Source: Rhodobiaceae bacterium (lineage in GTDB: Bacteria > Pseudomonadota > Alphaproteobacteria > Rhizobiales > JANQQB01). Taken from it: 58,937 bases of DNA. Shown here in pieces: positions 34,467 to 42,713 of this stretch (position 1 is the first letter of the stretch; the number at the start of each line of letters is the position of its first letter). The position numbers and the translations under genes were made by a program. The notes beneath the pieces are model-generated. The model was not told the origin of the DNA, did no database searches, and saw nothing but the letters and a program-made list of their open reading frames with translations. The stretch spans positions 1 through 58,937 of the forward strand of contig JANQQB010000058.1 of assembly GCA_028285165.1 (NCBI GenBank), written 5' to 3'.

Positions 34467-34738
34467 GCAAGGACCTGGATAAGGGTTGGATCGCCTGCGG
34501 CGCGTGAGAGGACCGAGCGACCATATCCGGCAATCCTGCCGGTGACCATTGCCATGGGACATCCAGTCGGGGTCCGGGCCGGCGAGGAAAATTCACTGTC
34601 GGTGGCACTTCTAACAAGGGTTCCGGGCGATGCCACCACAGAGCTTCGGGTGAACGAGCGGATCCGGCACTTCCCGGTTGCAAATCCGGGCGCGTTCCCT
34701 CACACCGGAAGCATCGCATCAGGAAAAGGGGCTGTCGG

Positions 34739-36988
34739 ATGTCCTGGATCAAAGCGCTGGCGATCATTCTGTTTCTGGCGATTGCCCAGAACGGACCGGT
34801 TTTCGCCCAGGAGGCATCGGGGGACGCGGAAGCGGGGCCGACACTTCCCGCCGAGCTGACCCGTCCGGCGATCCGCGACGCGATCTCCAAGATGGACGAC
34901 GCGACCGTCCGGCAAATGCTGATCGAGCGTCTCGATGCGGTGGTGGCGGCCGAGGAAGCGCAGCAAAGCCAACAATCCTTCATCGACTTCGCCGGGTCGC
35001 TGGCCCAGGGAGTCGCCCAGAACGTTGTGGTATCCGTTGTCCGGGTGCCGAATCTCGCCGACGGGATCTGGCGCGCCTTAAGCGCATTTTTCGGACCGAA
35101 AGGCCTGGCCGGCAGCCTTCTGTTTTTCGCCTATCTCGCGATTGCCATCGGTGCCGGTTATGTGGTCGGCTACCTCTCTGACCGCCTCGTGTTCAGCAAG
35201 TGGCGGAACCGGGTTGAAACCGCCAAGCCCGACGATCTGGTGCAGACTCTGCAGGTGCTCGGCCTGCGGTTTGTGCTGGATATCGCTTCGCTGATCGTCT
35301 TTGCCATTACGGCTCACATTGCGCTTTCGATCCTGATGCCGAGCGAGAAGGATCTCGCGACGGCCTGGTCCGGCATTGCCAACCTCATGATCCTCGTGCT
35401 TGCGACCGCCGCGGTGACGCGATTTCTCGGCGCGCCGAGCCGGCCGGATCTCAGGTTGATCAGCGCGACGGACGAGACGGCGCGTTTCTTCAACAGGCAT
35501 ATGAAGATCATCGCCTTCATCGTCGGCTTGATCAATTTCCTGATCTTCTTCTTCGTGGACAACGGCATCAAGCTCGGCGAACTGAAACTCGCCTTCTGGG
35601 TCAATCTGGTGCTCTACGCCTGGATCATCCAAATGGTCTGGCGTGCCCGTCAGGGCATCACCGACATCCTGATCGGCGGCGAGGCCGATCCGTCGCCCGG
35701 TCAGCTCCGGCTGGCGCGCGCCTGGCCCATCGTGACCCTCGTTCTTGTGGTCCTGAACTGGCTCCTGATCGAAGTCCTGGTCGCGGCCGAACGCTACGAC
35801 CTCCTGCGCGGACAACAGAATGTCACGCTTGCCTTCATTCTGTTTGCGCCCGCTTTCGACACAATGATCCGCGGTCTGGTTCGCCATATCGCGCCGCCGA
35901 TGCAGGGCGAGGGACCGCTCGCCGAACAGGCCCACAGACGCACCAAGGAATCTTATGTCCGGATCGGGCGCGGCCTGATGCTTGCCGCGGGCGTCGTGAT
36001 CCTCGCCAATATGTGGGGCCTTGATGTCGAGACGCTCAGGACCGACGGCTTCGGTGCGCAAATCGCCGCCGGACTGGTCGAGATCATCCTGATCCTGGCG
36101 GCAGGCTACATCCTTTGGGAAGGCGTCACGCTATGGGTCAACCGCAAGCTCGCCGATGAAATGACGGCGGCGGGGCACGACCCGCATGCCGATGACGGCG
36201 GCGAGATCGGCGGCGCCGGCGGATCGCGGCTGTCGACCGTGTTGCCACTGCTGTTGCGGGTGGGACAGGTTTCCATCATCGTCATCACGGTGCTGCTCGG
36301 CCTTGCCCAGATCGGGATCAACATCACGCCGTTGCTCGCCGGTGCGGGTATCGTCGGTCTGGCCATCGGTTTCGGCGCACAGACGCTGGTGCGCGACGTG
36401 GTCTCCGGCATCTTCTTTCTGTTCGACGACGCGTTCCGGATCGGCGAATACATCGAGGTCGGCGAGACCCGCGGCACCGTGGAAAAGATATCCGTGCGCT
36501 CCATTCAGTTGCGGCACCATCGGGGCGCCGTGCACACGGTGCCCTATGGTGAAATCCCCAAGGTGACGAACCAGAGCCGCGACTGGGCGATCATGAAACT
36601 GCGCTTCACCGTGCCGTTCGGCACGGATACGGAAAAAGTGCGCAAGCTCTTCAAGAAAATCGGGCAGGAAATGCTTGAGGACGAGGAACTCGGCGACGAT
36701 TTCCTGCAGCCCTTCAAGTCGCAGGGCGTGCTCGAATTCGACGATGTCGGGATCGTGCTGCGCGGCAAGTTCATGGCCAAACCCGGCAAGCAGTTCACGC
36801 TGCGCAAGGAGATCTTCAAGCGCGTGCAAAAGGCGTTCGAGGAAAACGACATCGAGTTTGCCCGCAAGGAGGTCCGGGTTCGTGTGCCCGACCAGGAAGA
36901 CGGCGAGCCGATACCGCCGGCCGAGATGCGCAAGCTGGCCGCCGCCGCGGCCGAAGCGGAAACTCCTCCGCCGGCGGCCGGGTCTTAG
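34739..36988 (+). CDS. Large MscS-family mechanosensitive channel
   Basis: 749 residues. A cleavable signal peptide (1-23, ending VFAQ) leads a periplasmic segment, then about ten membrane helices. The pore helix and beta domain are characteristic: LLAGAGIVGLAIGFGAQTLVRDVVSGIFFLFDDAFRIGEYIEVG, with the Gly/Ala-rich TM3, then GTVEKISVRSIQLRHHRGAVHTVPYGEI. The C-terminus is an alpha-beta vestibule and a charged, alanine-rich tail. It is longer than E. coli MscS (286 aa) and belongs with the YbdG/YjeP/MscK-like giants. Role: releasing solutes upon osmotic downshock. Confidence 0.92.
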   Translation: MSWIKALAIILFLAIAQNGPVFAQEASGDAEAGPTLPAELTRPAIRDAISKMDDATVRQMLIERLDAVVAAEEAQQSQQSFIDFAGSLAQGVAQNVVVSVVRVPNLADGIWRALSAFFGPKGLAGSLLFFAYLAIAIGAGYVVGYLSDRLVFSKWRNRVETAKPDDLVQTLQVLGLRFVLDIASLIVFAITAHIALSILMPSEKDLATAWSGIANLMILVLATAAVTRFLGAPSRPDLRLISATDETARFFNRHMKIIAFIVGLINFLIFFFVDNGIKLGELKLAFWVNLVLYAWIIQMVWRARQGITDILIGGEADPSPGQLRLARAWPIVTLVLVVLNWLLIEVLVAAERYDLLRGQQNVTLAFILFAPAFDTMIRGLVRHIAPPMQGEGPLAEQAHRRTKESYVRIGRGLMLAAGVVILANMWGLDVETLRTDGFGAQIAAGLVEIILILAAGYILWEGVTLWVNRKLADEMTAAGHDPHADDGGEIGGAGGSRLSTVLPLLLRVGQVSIIVITVLLGLAQIGINITPLLAGAGIVGLAIGFGAQTLVRDVVSGIFFLFDDAFRIGEYIEVGETRGTVEKISVRSIQLRHHRGAVHTVPYGEIPKVTNQSRDWAIMKLRFTVPFGTDTEKVRKLFKKIGQEMLEDEELGDDFLQPFKSQGVLEFDDVGIVLRGKFMAKPGKQFTLRKEIFKRVQKAFEENDIEFARKEVRVRVPDQEDGEPIPPAEMRKLAAAAAEAETPPPAAGS

Positions 36989-36995
36989 GGCTCGT

Positions 36996-38384
36996 TCAGG
37001 AGGCGGGGCGAAAGCGGCGGTAGAAACCCGACGCAAGCGCCAACGCCGTCCAGGAGACGGCCAGGCTCATCGGCAGGATCAGCGCGATGTTGTAGCGCGG
37101 TATGCTCACGGAAATGACCGACTGGATCGCCGCGATTGCCAGGATCGGCAGACAGAGCATAACGAAGGCAAGCCGGTTCGGCGCGGCTTTCAGGATCGGA
37201 TAGGCGAGCAGGACAGGCAGCGCCACCAGCCCCCAGAGCTTGCCGACAAACAGGCCGCGCCAGAACAACAGGGCCGATGTCGCGCTGTGCCAGAGCGGAT
37301 CGCCGAGGACATACGTCTCGATCAGCTGTGAGGTCGCGGGTTCGGGACGGGTCAGTGCCCGCATTTCCGCATGCAGCACGTCCCGGCCGTAGACGTAATA
37401 GGAGTTTGCGTCCCAGCCGAGGCGGATCGGATCGACATCCGGGAACAGGGCCGGGGTGAGCGTATCGCCGAAATCCGGCAGGAAGTAGATCCAGCCGGCC
37501 AGCCATTCGCGCATGTCCATGGCGTTGTAGGCGACCCGATGCGACAGGGCCGCTTCCAGCAGGTGCGGGGCAGACAGCGAGGCCGTCCCGCAGCACAGTG
37601 AAAAATAGAGATAAAACGGCACGATGCCGGCCAGGCACACAATCAGGAATGAGCCGGCCGCTGCGGCAACACGCGCCGGTCGCGGATCCTTTTGCAGGAC
37701 AAGCGTCGCGGCCAGCATGATGAGGCCAAGCGGCAAGAGGATCTGAAACGCCGGTTTCACAAGGATTGTGGCGGCAAGGGCGACGCCGAGCAATGCCGCC
37801 TTTAGGCGGCTTTGCGGGTCGTCCCAGACAGCCAGCCAGGCGGCGAGCGTCAGGCCGATGCACGCCAGGAACGACGGTTCCGTCAGGACCCGTCCGGCAT
37901 CGAATGTCAGATCGCGGCAGGCAAGCGCCAGGGCAACGGCGAGCCAGGCGACGGCGGCGTTGCCGGTAAGGCGCTTCGTGATCCACCACAGGGCCAGCAG
38001 GAAGATCGAGATTTCGACCACATGCAGCGCCTTCAGCCCGGGATAGGCGAGCGGACAGGTGTCGCCTGCATCGGGGTTTGCGGCCAGACAGAGCAGGCTT
38101 TCCCGGGTCACCGGATCGAGCGCCATGGCAACGGCCAGTTCCAGCGCCGTCAAAGGGCCGCCAACGGGCGGGGTTGGAAGCGGCGAGATGGCCGGATCGA
38201 AGGGCTGGCCCGACAGAACACCGTGCTGAAACAGGTTGGCGCCAAGCAGAATGTAGCGCGGTTCGTCGCCGACCGGTGGCTGGATTGGTGTTCCGAACAC
38301 CAGAAAGCTCAAGACGCCGACCGTCAGGACGATAAGGAGGCCGTGCAGCGCGTTGCCCGGCCCGCCCGCCGGCCAGACCATCAC
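36996..38384 (-). CDS. Polytopic GT-C type glycosyltransferase (PMT/ArnT-like)
   Basis: 462 residues, starting GTG 38384 or ATG 38381. About ten to twelve membrane helices. The first periplasmic loop contains PPVGDEPRYILLGANLFQHG, where DEPRY is a GT-C catalytic acid motif (D-E) like that of ArnT and protein mannosyltransferases. Such enzymes move a sugar from a polyprenyl-phosphate donor onto lipid A, glycan or protein. The next upstream gene is a GT2 enzyme of the kind that makes polyprenyl-phosphate sugars, four bases away, so the two form a donor-synthase/transferase pair. Acceptor unknown. Confidence 0.82.
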   Translation of the reverse strand: MMVWPAGGPGNALHGLLIVLTVGVLSFLVFGTPIQPPVGDEPRYILLGANLFQHGVLSGQPFDPAISPLPTPPVGGPLTALELAVAMALDPVTRESLLCLAANPDAGDTCPLAYPGLKALHVVEISIFLLALWWITKRLTGNAAVAWLAVALALACRDLTFDAGRVLTEPSFLACIGLTLAAWLAVWDDPQSRLKAALLGVALAATILVKPAFQILLPLGLIMLAATLVLQKDPRPARVAAAAGSFLIVCLAGIVPFYLYFSLCCGTASLSAPHLLEAALSHRVAYNAMDMREWLAGWIYFLPDFGDTLTPALFPDVDPIRLGWDANSYYVYGRDVLHAEMRALTRPEPATSQLIETYVLGDPLWHSATSALLFWRGLFVGKLWGLVALPVLLAYPILKAAPNRLAFVMLCLPILAIAAIQSVISVSIPRYNIALILPMSLAVSWTALALASGFYRRFRPAS

Positions 38385-38388
38385 GGGA

Positions 38389-39342
38389 TCAGTCCGTGTC
38401 GGGCGCGGCGATCGGATTGACCGCGGGCACGGCCTGGTAGCCGATCATGAAGGATTGCTGACGGGAAGCGGCCATGGATTGCATGGCAAAGCCGGCCACA
38501 AGGCTGAGACAGGCGAGCGAAAACAGCGTCAGGCTGCTCATGAAGGTCGGAAAGCGCGGCACAAGCCGGGTTTCGAGGAATTGCAGACCGACCGGCACGA
38601 ACAGGACGATGCTCAGGGTCGCCAGCGCCAGGGCGACGGTGGCAAAAATCCGCATCGGCGCGTAATCGCGCAGGAAAATCATGAAGAACGTCAGGATGCG
38701 CAGGCCGTCCCGCACCCGGTTCAACTTGCTGGACGAGCCTTCAGGGCGCGCAAAGTAAGGGGTCGGCACTTCGGCGATCGGCAGTTTGTAGACCGCGGCG
38801 TGCGAACTCAGTTCGGTTTCGATTTCAAAGCCGCGCGAATAGCAGGGAAAAGTCTTCACGAAGCGCCGCGACAGGACCCGGTATCCGGAAAACAGATCCG
38901 CGACGCGGACCTTGAACAGAACCGAAAACAGCCAGGAATAGAAGCGGTTGCCCAGGACGTTGCCGAAACGGTACTGCCCGGCCGCTTCGCCCTGGCGATG
39001 GCCGATCACCATGTCGAGGCGCTCGTCGATCAGTGTGGCGACCATGCGTGTCGCGCTGTCCGGATCATAGGTGCTGTCGCCATCGGCCATCACATAAATG
39101 TCGGCATCGACGGCGGCGAACAGACGCCGCACCGCATTGCCCTTGCCGCGGAATCCCTGATGCACGACCGTTGCTCCCGCCTCGCGTGCGCGCTCGGCCG
39201 TGTCGTCCGAACTGGCATTGTCGCAGACGACGATCCGGGCCCGCGGCAGGGCGCGGCGGAAGCCCTCGATCGTCTCGGCAATCGCAACGGATTCGTTGTG
39301 GCACGGCAGGATTACGGCAACCGAGGGAAAGGCGGTGGACAT
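38389..39342 (-). CDS. GT2 family polyprenyl-phosphate sugar synthase-like glycosyltransferase
   Basis: 317 residues. The GT-A catalytic domain is at the N-terminus: VAVILPCHNESVAIAETI, VVCDNASSDDT, VHQGFRGKGNAVRR and VMADGDSTYD (the DxD metal site). Two hydrophobic helices close the protein (about 232-255 and 270-290). This is the dolichol-phosphate mannose/undecaprenyl-phosphate glucose synthase layout: it makes a lipid-linked sugar for the GT-C enzyme encoded directly downstream. Confidence 0.87.
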   Translation of the reverse strand: MSTAFPSVAVILPCHNESVAIAETIEGFRRALPRARIVVCDNASSDDTAERAREAGATVVHQGFRGKGNAVRRLFAAVDADIYVMADGDSTYDPDSATRMVATLIDERLDMVIGHRQGEAAGQYRFGNVLGNRFYSWLFSVLFKVRVADLFSGYRVLSRRFVKTFPCYSRGFEIETELSSHAAVYKLPIAEVPTPYFARPEGSSSKLNRVRDGLRILTFFMIFLRDYAPMRIFATVALALATLSIVLFVPVGLQFLETRLVPRFPTFMSSLTLFSLACLSLVAGFAMQSMAASRQQSFMIGYQAVPAVNPIAAPDTD

Positions 39343-39449
39343 CGGGCGGACCGGGGCGCGGATGGATTTTCGGCTTCATACGGCAGGCCGCGTACAAGCG
39401 CAAACCCTGCCCTTCAGTGCGTGGGCGTCTCCTGCGTCAATATCTCCTA

Positions 39450-40874
39450 TCAATCGGGAACCGGCATCGGCTCGGACGGAAAGACGGCGGGTTGCGCCGC
39501 CAGAAAGGCGGCGGCCGCCTGCAGAACCAGCGCATCGCAATTCCTGCCCCCGACAAGGTGCAGCCCGACCGGCAGACCGTCCGCCGCCAGTCCGCACGGT
39601 ACCGACGCTGCCGGCTGCTGGGTGATGTTGAACGGATAGGAATACGGCGTCCAATGGGTCCAATGACCGTCGCTTTCCGGATCCGGCGTGTCCTGACCTG
39701 CCTTGAACGCGGTTACGGCGACGCTCGGCGTGACCAGGAGGTCGTAGGTTTCATGAAAGACATGCATGCGGGCGCCGAGTTCCGCACGGGCGGCATCGGC
39801 CTTCACATAATCCAGCGCGCTTAGTCTTGCGCCCGCCTCGGCGGCGGCGACGAGGCCCGGATCCATGCGCTCGCGATCCTCGGCGCCAAGCCCTTCGAAA
39901 ATGCGTGCCGCGCCGCTGAACCAGAAGGTCGTGAACAGGTCGATGGGATCGTCGAAACCGGGATCGACCGCTTCGACATGGGCGCCGAGATCTTCCAGTG
40001 TCGCGACCGCGCGATCCACGACGGCGCGCACGTCCGGATGCAGGTGCGCATAGCCGAGCGTCGGCGAATAGGCGATGCGCAATCCGGCGACCGAACTGGC
40101 CGCGCGCTCGGTCCAGGGCAGGGGACCGCGCGCCTGCGCATACCAGTCCCGGCCGTCGGGTCGCGCGACGGCGTCGAGCATCAGAACCAGATCGTCAACG
40201 CTGCGGCCGATCGGACCCAGATGCGACAGCAGCGTCATCACGCTTGTGGGAAGCTGCGGGATCCACCCGAAAGTGGGTTTTATGCCGACGGTTCCGGTCA
40301 AGGCGCAGGGAATGCGAATCGATCCGCCGCCGTCGCTGCCCTGGTGCAGGCAGCCAAGATTGAGGGCCGCCGCCGCGGCCGCGCCACCGGATGACCCGCC
40401 GGGCGTGCGATCAAGGTTCCAGGGATTGCGCGTGATGCCGCTCACTTTGCTGTCCGTCACTCCCTTCCATCCGAATTCCGGTGTGGTTGTCTTGCCGAGG
40501 ATGACGGATCCGGCCGCGCGCAGGTTGGCGGCATAGGGCGAATCCTCCCGTGAAGGCGCGGTATCGGTGGTCAGCGAGCCTTTGCGCAACGGCATGTCGC
40601 GGACTGCGGTCAGGTCCTTGATCGACACCGGAATCCCATCGAGCGGTCCGAGCGGATTTCCGGATTGCCAACGGGTTTCGCTTTCCCGCGCGGCTGCCAG
40701 TGCGCCCTCCGGATCAAGGTGGCAGAAAGCGTTGATTGCCGGGTTGAATGCATCGATGCGCTCAAACACATCGCGCACGACATCGACCGGCGACATCCTT
40801 CCTTGTCGGTAAAGGACAGCAAGGCCCGTAGCGTCGAGATCGGCAATGCGGGTTGCCTCCCGGGGTGATGTCAT
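39450..40874 (-). CDS. Amidase-signature family amidase
   Basis: 474 residues from ATG 40874 behind AAAGGA. The Ser-Ser-Lys catalytic triad is present: lysine in IPVSIKDLTAV, and the glycine/serine-rich block TPGGSSGGAAAAAALNLG followed by GSDGGGSIRIP with the acylated serine. It hydrolyses a carboxamide to acid and ammonia; AtzF-, GatA- or indoleacetamide-type activities share these motifs. It stands alone as an enzyme, not as the GatCAB transamidase (no gatB/gatC neighbours). Confidence 0.88.
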   Translation of the reverse strand: MTSPREATRIADLDATGLAVLYRQGRMSPVDVVRDVFERIDAFNPAINAFCHLDPEGALAAARESETRWQSGNPLGPLDGIPVSIKDLTAVRDMPLRKGSLTTDTAPSREDSPYAANLRAAGSVILGKTTTPEFGWKGVTDSKVSGITRNPWNLDRTPGGSSGGAAAAAALNLGCLHQGSDGGGSIRIPCALTGTVGIKPTFGWIPQLPTSVMTLLSHLGPIGRSVDDLVLMLDAVARPDGRDWYAQARGPLPWTERAASSVAGLRIAYSPTLGYAHLHPDVRAVVDRAVATLEDLGAHVEAVDPGFDDPIDLFTTFWFSGAARIFEGLGAEDRERMDPGLVAAAEAGARLSALDYVKADAARAELGARMHVFHETYDLLVTPSVAVTAFKAGQDTPDPESDGHWTHWTPYSYPFNITQQPAASVPCGLAADGLPVGLHLVGGRNCDALVLQAAAAFLAAQPAVFPSEPMPVPD

Positions 40875-40991
40875 GCGGTGTGTCCTTTCCAGGGTGAGCA
40901 ATGCCGATGGCGGAGACTGCGGATGGAAGTCCGCATCATCGGAGAGGGCAGGCTGTGGATCAAGCGCTGTGTCGTGCGAACTGTTTCGGGT

Positions 40992-41465
40992 TTACCCGGC
41001 ATCGATCGGGTAGCCCCGCCAAGGCTTGACGGCACGCAAGGCGAGGCTCGACTGGATGCGTACCGTGCCCGGCAGGCGGGAGAGGCGGTCGCGGTGAATG
41101 CGTTCATAGTCGGCGTGGTCGACGACGCCGATGCGCAAGAGATAGTCGAACTGTCCGGTCATCAGGTGGCATTCAAGGATTTCCGGGACGCGGCGCACGG
41201 CGGCCTCGAAGGTCTCCAGCGCGTCTTCGCTCTGACGGTCCAGACTGATCTCGACGAAGAACTCCATGGCGTAACCGAGCCGGCGTCCATCGAGCCGTGC
41301 GGTGTACCCGTCAATGATGCGCCGTTCCTCCAGCAGACGGACACGCCGGTGGCAGGCGGATGCGGACAGACCGGCAATGTCCGCGAGTTCGGCGATCGAC
41401 AGGCGGCAATCCTTTTGCAGCGCGATCAGGATGCGTTTGTCGGTTGAATCGAGCTTTTCGAACAT
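40992..41465 (-). CDS. Lrp/AsnC-family regulator, likely of ald
   Basis: 157 residues from ATG 41465; a TTG 48 bases upstream is also open but the shorter form has the usual family length. The helix-turn-helix is canonical (LDSTDKRILIALQKDCRLSIAELADIAGLSASACHRRVRLLEERRIIDGYTA), followed by a RAM ligand domain (LECHLMTGQFDYLLRIGVVDHADYERI). It is divergent from alanine dehydrogenase, a classic arrangement in which the Lrp-type protein senses an amino acid and activates ald. Phased repeats fill the shared promoter. Confidence 0.92.
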   Translation of the reverse strand: MFEKLDSTDKRILIALQKDCRLSIAELADIAGLSASACHRRVRLLEERRIIDGYTARLDGRRLGYAMEFFVEISLDRQSEDALETFEAAVRRVPEILECHLMTGQFDYLLRIGVVDHADYERIHRDRLSRLPGTVRIQSSLALRAVKPWRGYPIDAG

Positions 41466-41476
41466 CTTTTCAATTT

Positions 41477-41563
41477 TCGTCTGAAATTCGAAAGATCTCC
41501 CAATATCAGTCAAATTCGACGGTAAATCGACAGCAATTTCGACTGATCATCGAATATCTTCGG
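41477..41563. promoter_or_regulatory. Helically phased TCGA repeats in the lrp/ald promoter
   Basis: TCGA occurs at 41488, 41516, 41527, 41539 and 41550; the last four are 11, 12 and 11 bases apart, one per helical turn. Degenerate copies TCGT (41477) and TCGG (41560) extend the series. Several sit in an A/T-rich context such as AATTTCGA. Same-face repeats suit an Lrp-type octamer wrapping DNA. Confidence 0.5.
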
Positions 41564-41588
41564 GCAAACGCTAACGGGAGGATTCGAT

Positions 41589-42707
41589 ATGCTGATCGGC
41601 GTTCCGAAAGAAATCAAAAATCACGAATACCGCGTCGGGCTGACACCGGAGAGCGTCAGCGAATTGGTGGCGCACGGGCACAATGTAATGGTCGAGAGCG
41701 AGGCCGGTCTCGGCATCGGCGCCGACAATGCGCTGTACGAAGCAGCGGGCGCGCAGATCGTCGACGGCGCCGCAACGGTGTTCGGCGAAGCCGACATGAT
41801 CGTCAAGGTGAAGGAACCGCAGGCCGGCGAACGGGCGATGCTGCGCGACGGACAGATCCTGTTCACCTACCTGCACCTGGCGCCGGATCCGCAACAGACG
41901 GAAGATCTGGTGAAATCCGGCGCGGTCTGCATCGCCTATGAGACCGTCACGGATGCCGCCGGCGGGTTGCCGCTCCTGAAACCGATGAGCCAGGTGGCCG
42001 GCCGGATGTCCGTGCAGGCCGGCGCGACGGCCCTGGAAAAGGCGCATGGCGGCCGCGGCGTGCTTCTGGGCGGCGTACCCGGCGTGCATCCGGGCAAGGT
42101 GGTTGTCATCGGCGGCGGCGTCGTGGGCTTCAATGCGACGCAGATGGCGGTCGGTATCCATGCCGATGTCACCGTATTCGACACCAACCCGTCCGTTCTG
42201 GAGAAGCTCGAAAACCATTTTGAATCCCGCGCCAAGGCGATTCATTCGACCCGTGCGGCGCTGGAAGACCATATTGCGTCTGCAGATCTGGTGATCGGTG
42301 CCGTGCTGGTGCCCGGCGCCGCGGCGCCCAAGCTCGTCTCGCGCGCCATGCTCGCCAACATGAAAACCGGGTCGGTTCTGGTCGATGTGGCCATCGATCA
42401 GGGCGGTTGTTTCGAGACCTCGCGGCCGACCACCCACGATGCGCCGACCTATGTTGTCGATGATGTCGTGCATTATTGCGTGGCCAACATGCCGGGCGCC
42501 GTTGCCCGCACCTCGACTTATGCGTTGAACAACGTGACGCTGCGCTTCGCGCTGGCGATCGCGGGCAAGGGATGGCGTCAGGCACTGGCCGACGATCCGC
42601 ATCTGCGCAACGGTCTGAATGTCTGGAACGGCGCGGTTACCTGCCAGCCGGTGGCGGTCGATCTCGGCTACGAGTACCTGCCCGCGGAGGCGGCACTCGC
42701 AGCCTGA
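41589..42707 (+). CDS. ald: Alanine dehydrogenase
   Basis: 372 residues behind a GGGAGG site. MLIGVPKEIKNHEYRVGLTP is the family start; MIVKVKEPQAGE carries the substrate lysine, TYLHLAPDP the catalytic histidine, and VVVIGGGVVGFNATQMAVGIHADVTVFD the NAD site. It interconverts L-alanine and pyruvate plus ammonia with NAD. Divergent from the Lrp-type regulator. Confidence 0.97.
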   Translation: MLIGVPKEIKNHEYRVGLTPESVSELVAHGHNVMVESEAGLGIGADNALYEAAGAQIVDGAATVFGEADMIVKVKEPQAGERAMLRDGQILFTYLHLAPDPQQTEDLVKSGAVCIAYETVTDAAGGLPLLKPMSQVAGRMSVQAGATALEKAHGGRGVLLGGVPGVHPGKVVVIGGGVVGFNATQMAVGIHADVTVFDTNPSVLEKLENHFESRAKAIHSTRAALEDHIASADLVIGAVLVPGAAAPKLVSRAMLANMKTGSVLVDVAIDQGGCFETSRPTTHDAPTYVVDDVVHYCVANMPGAVARTSTYALNNVTLRFALAIAGKGWRQALADDPHLRNGLNVWNGAVTCQPVAVDLGYEYLPAEAALAA

Positions 42708-42713
42708 TCACCC

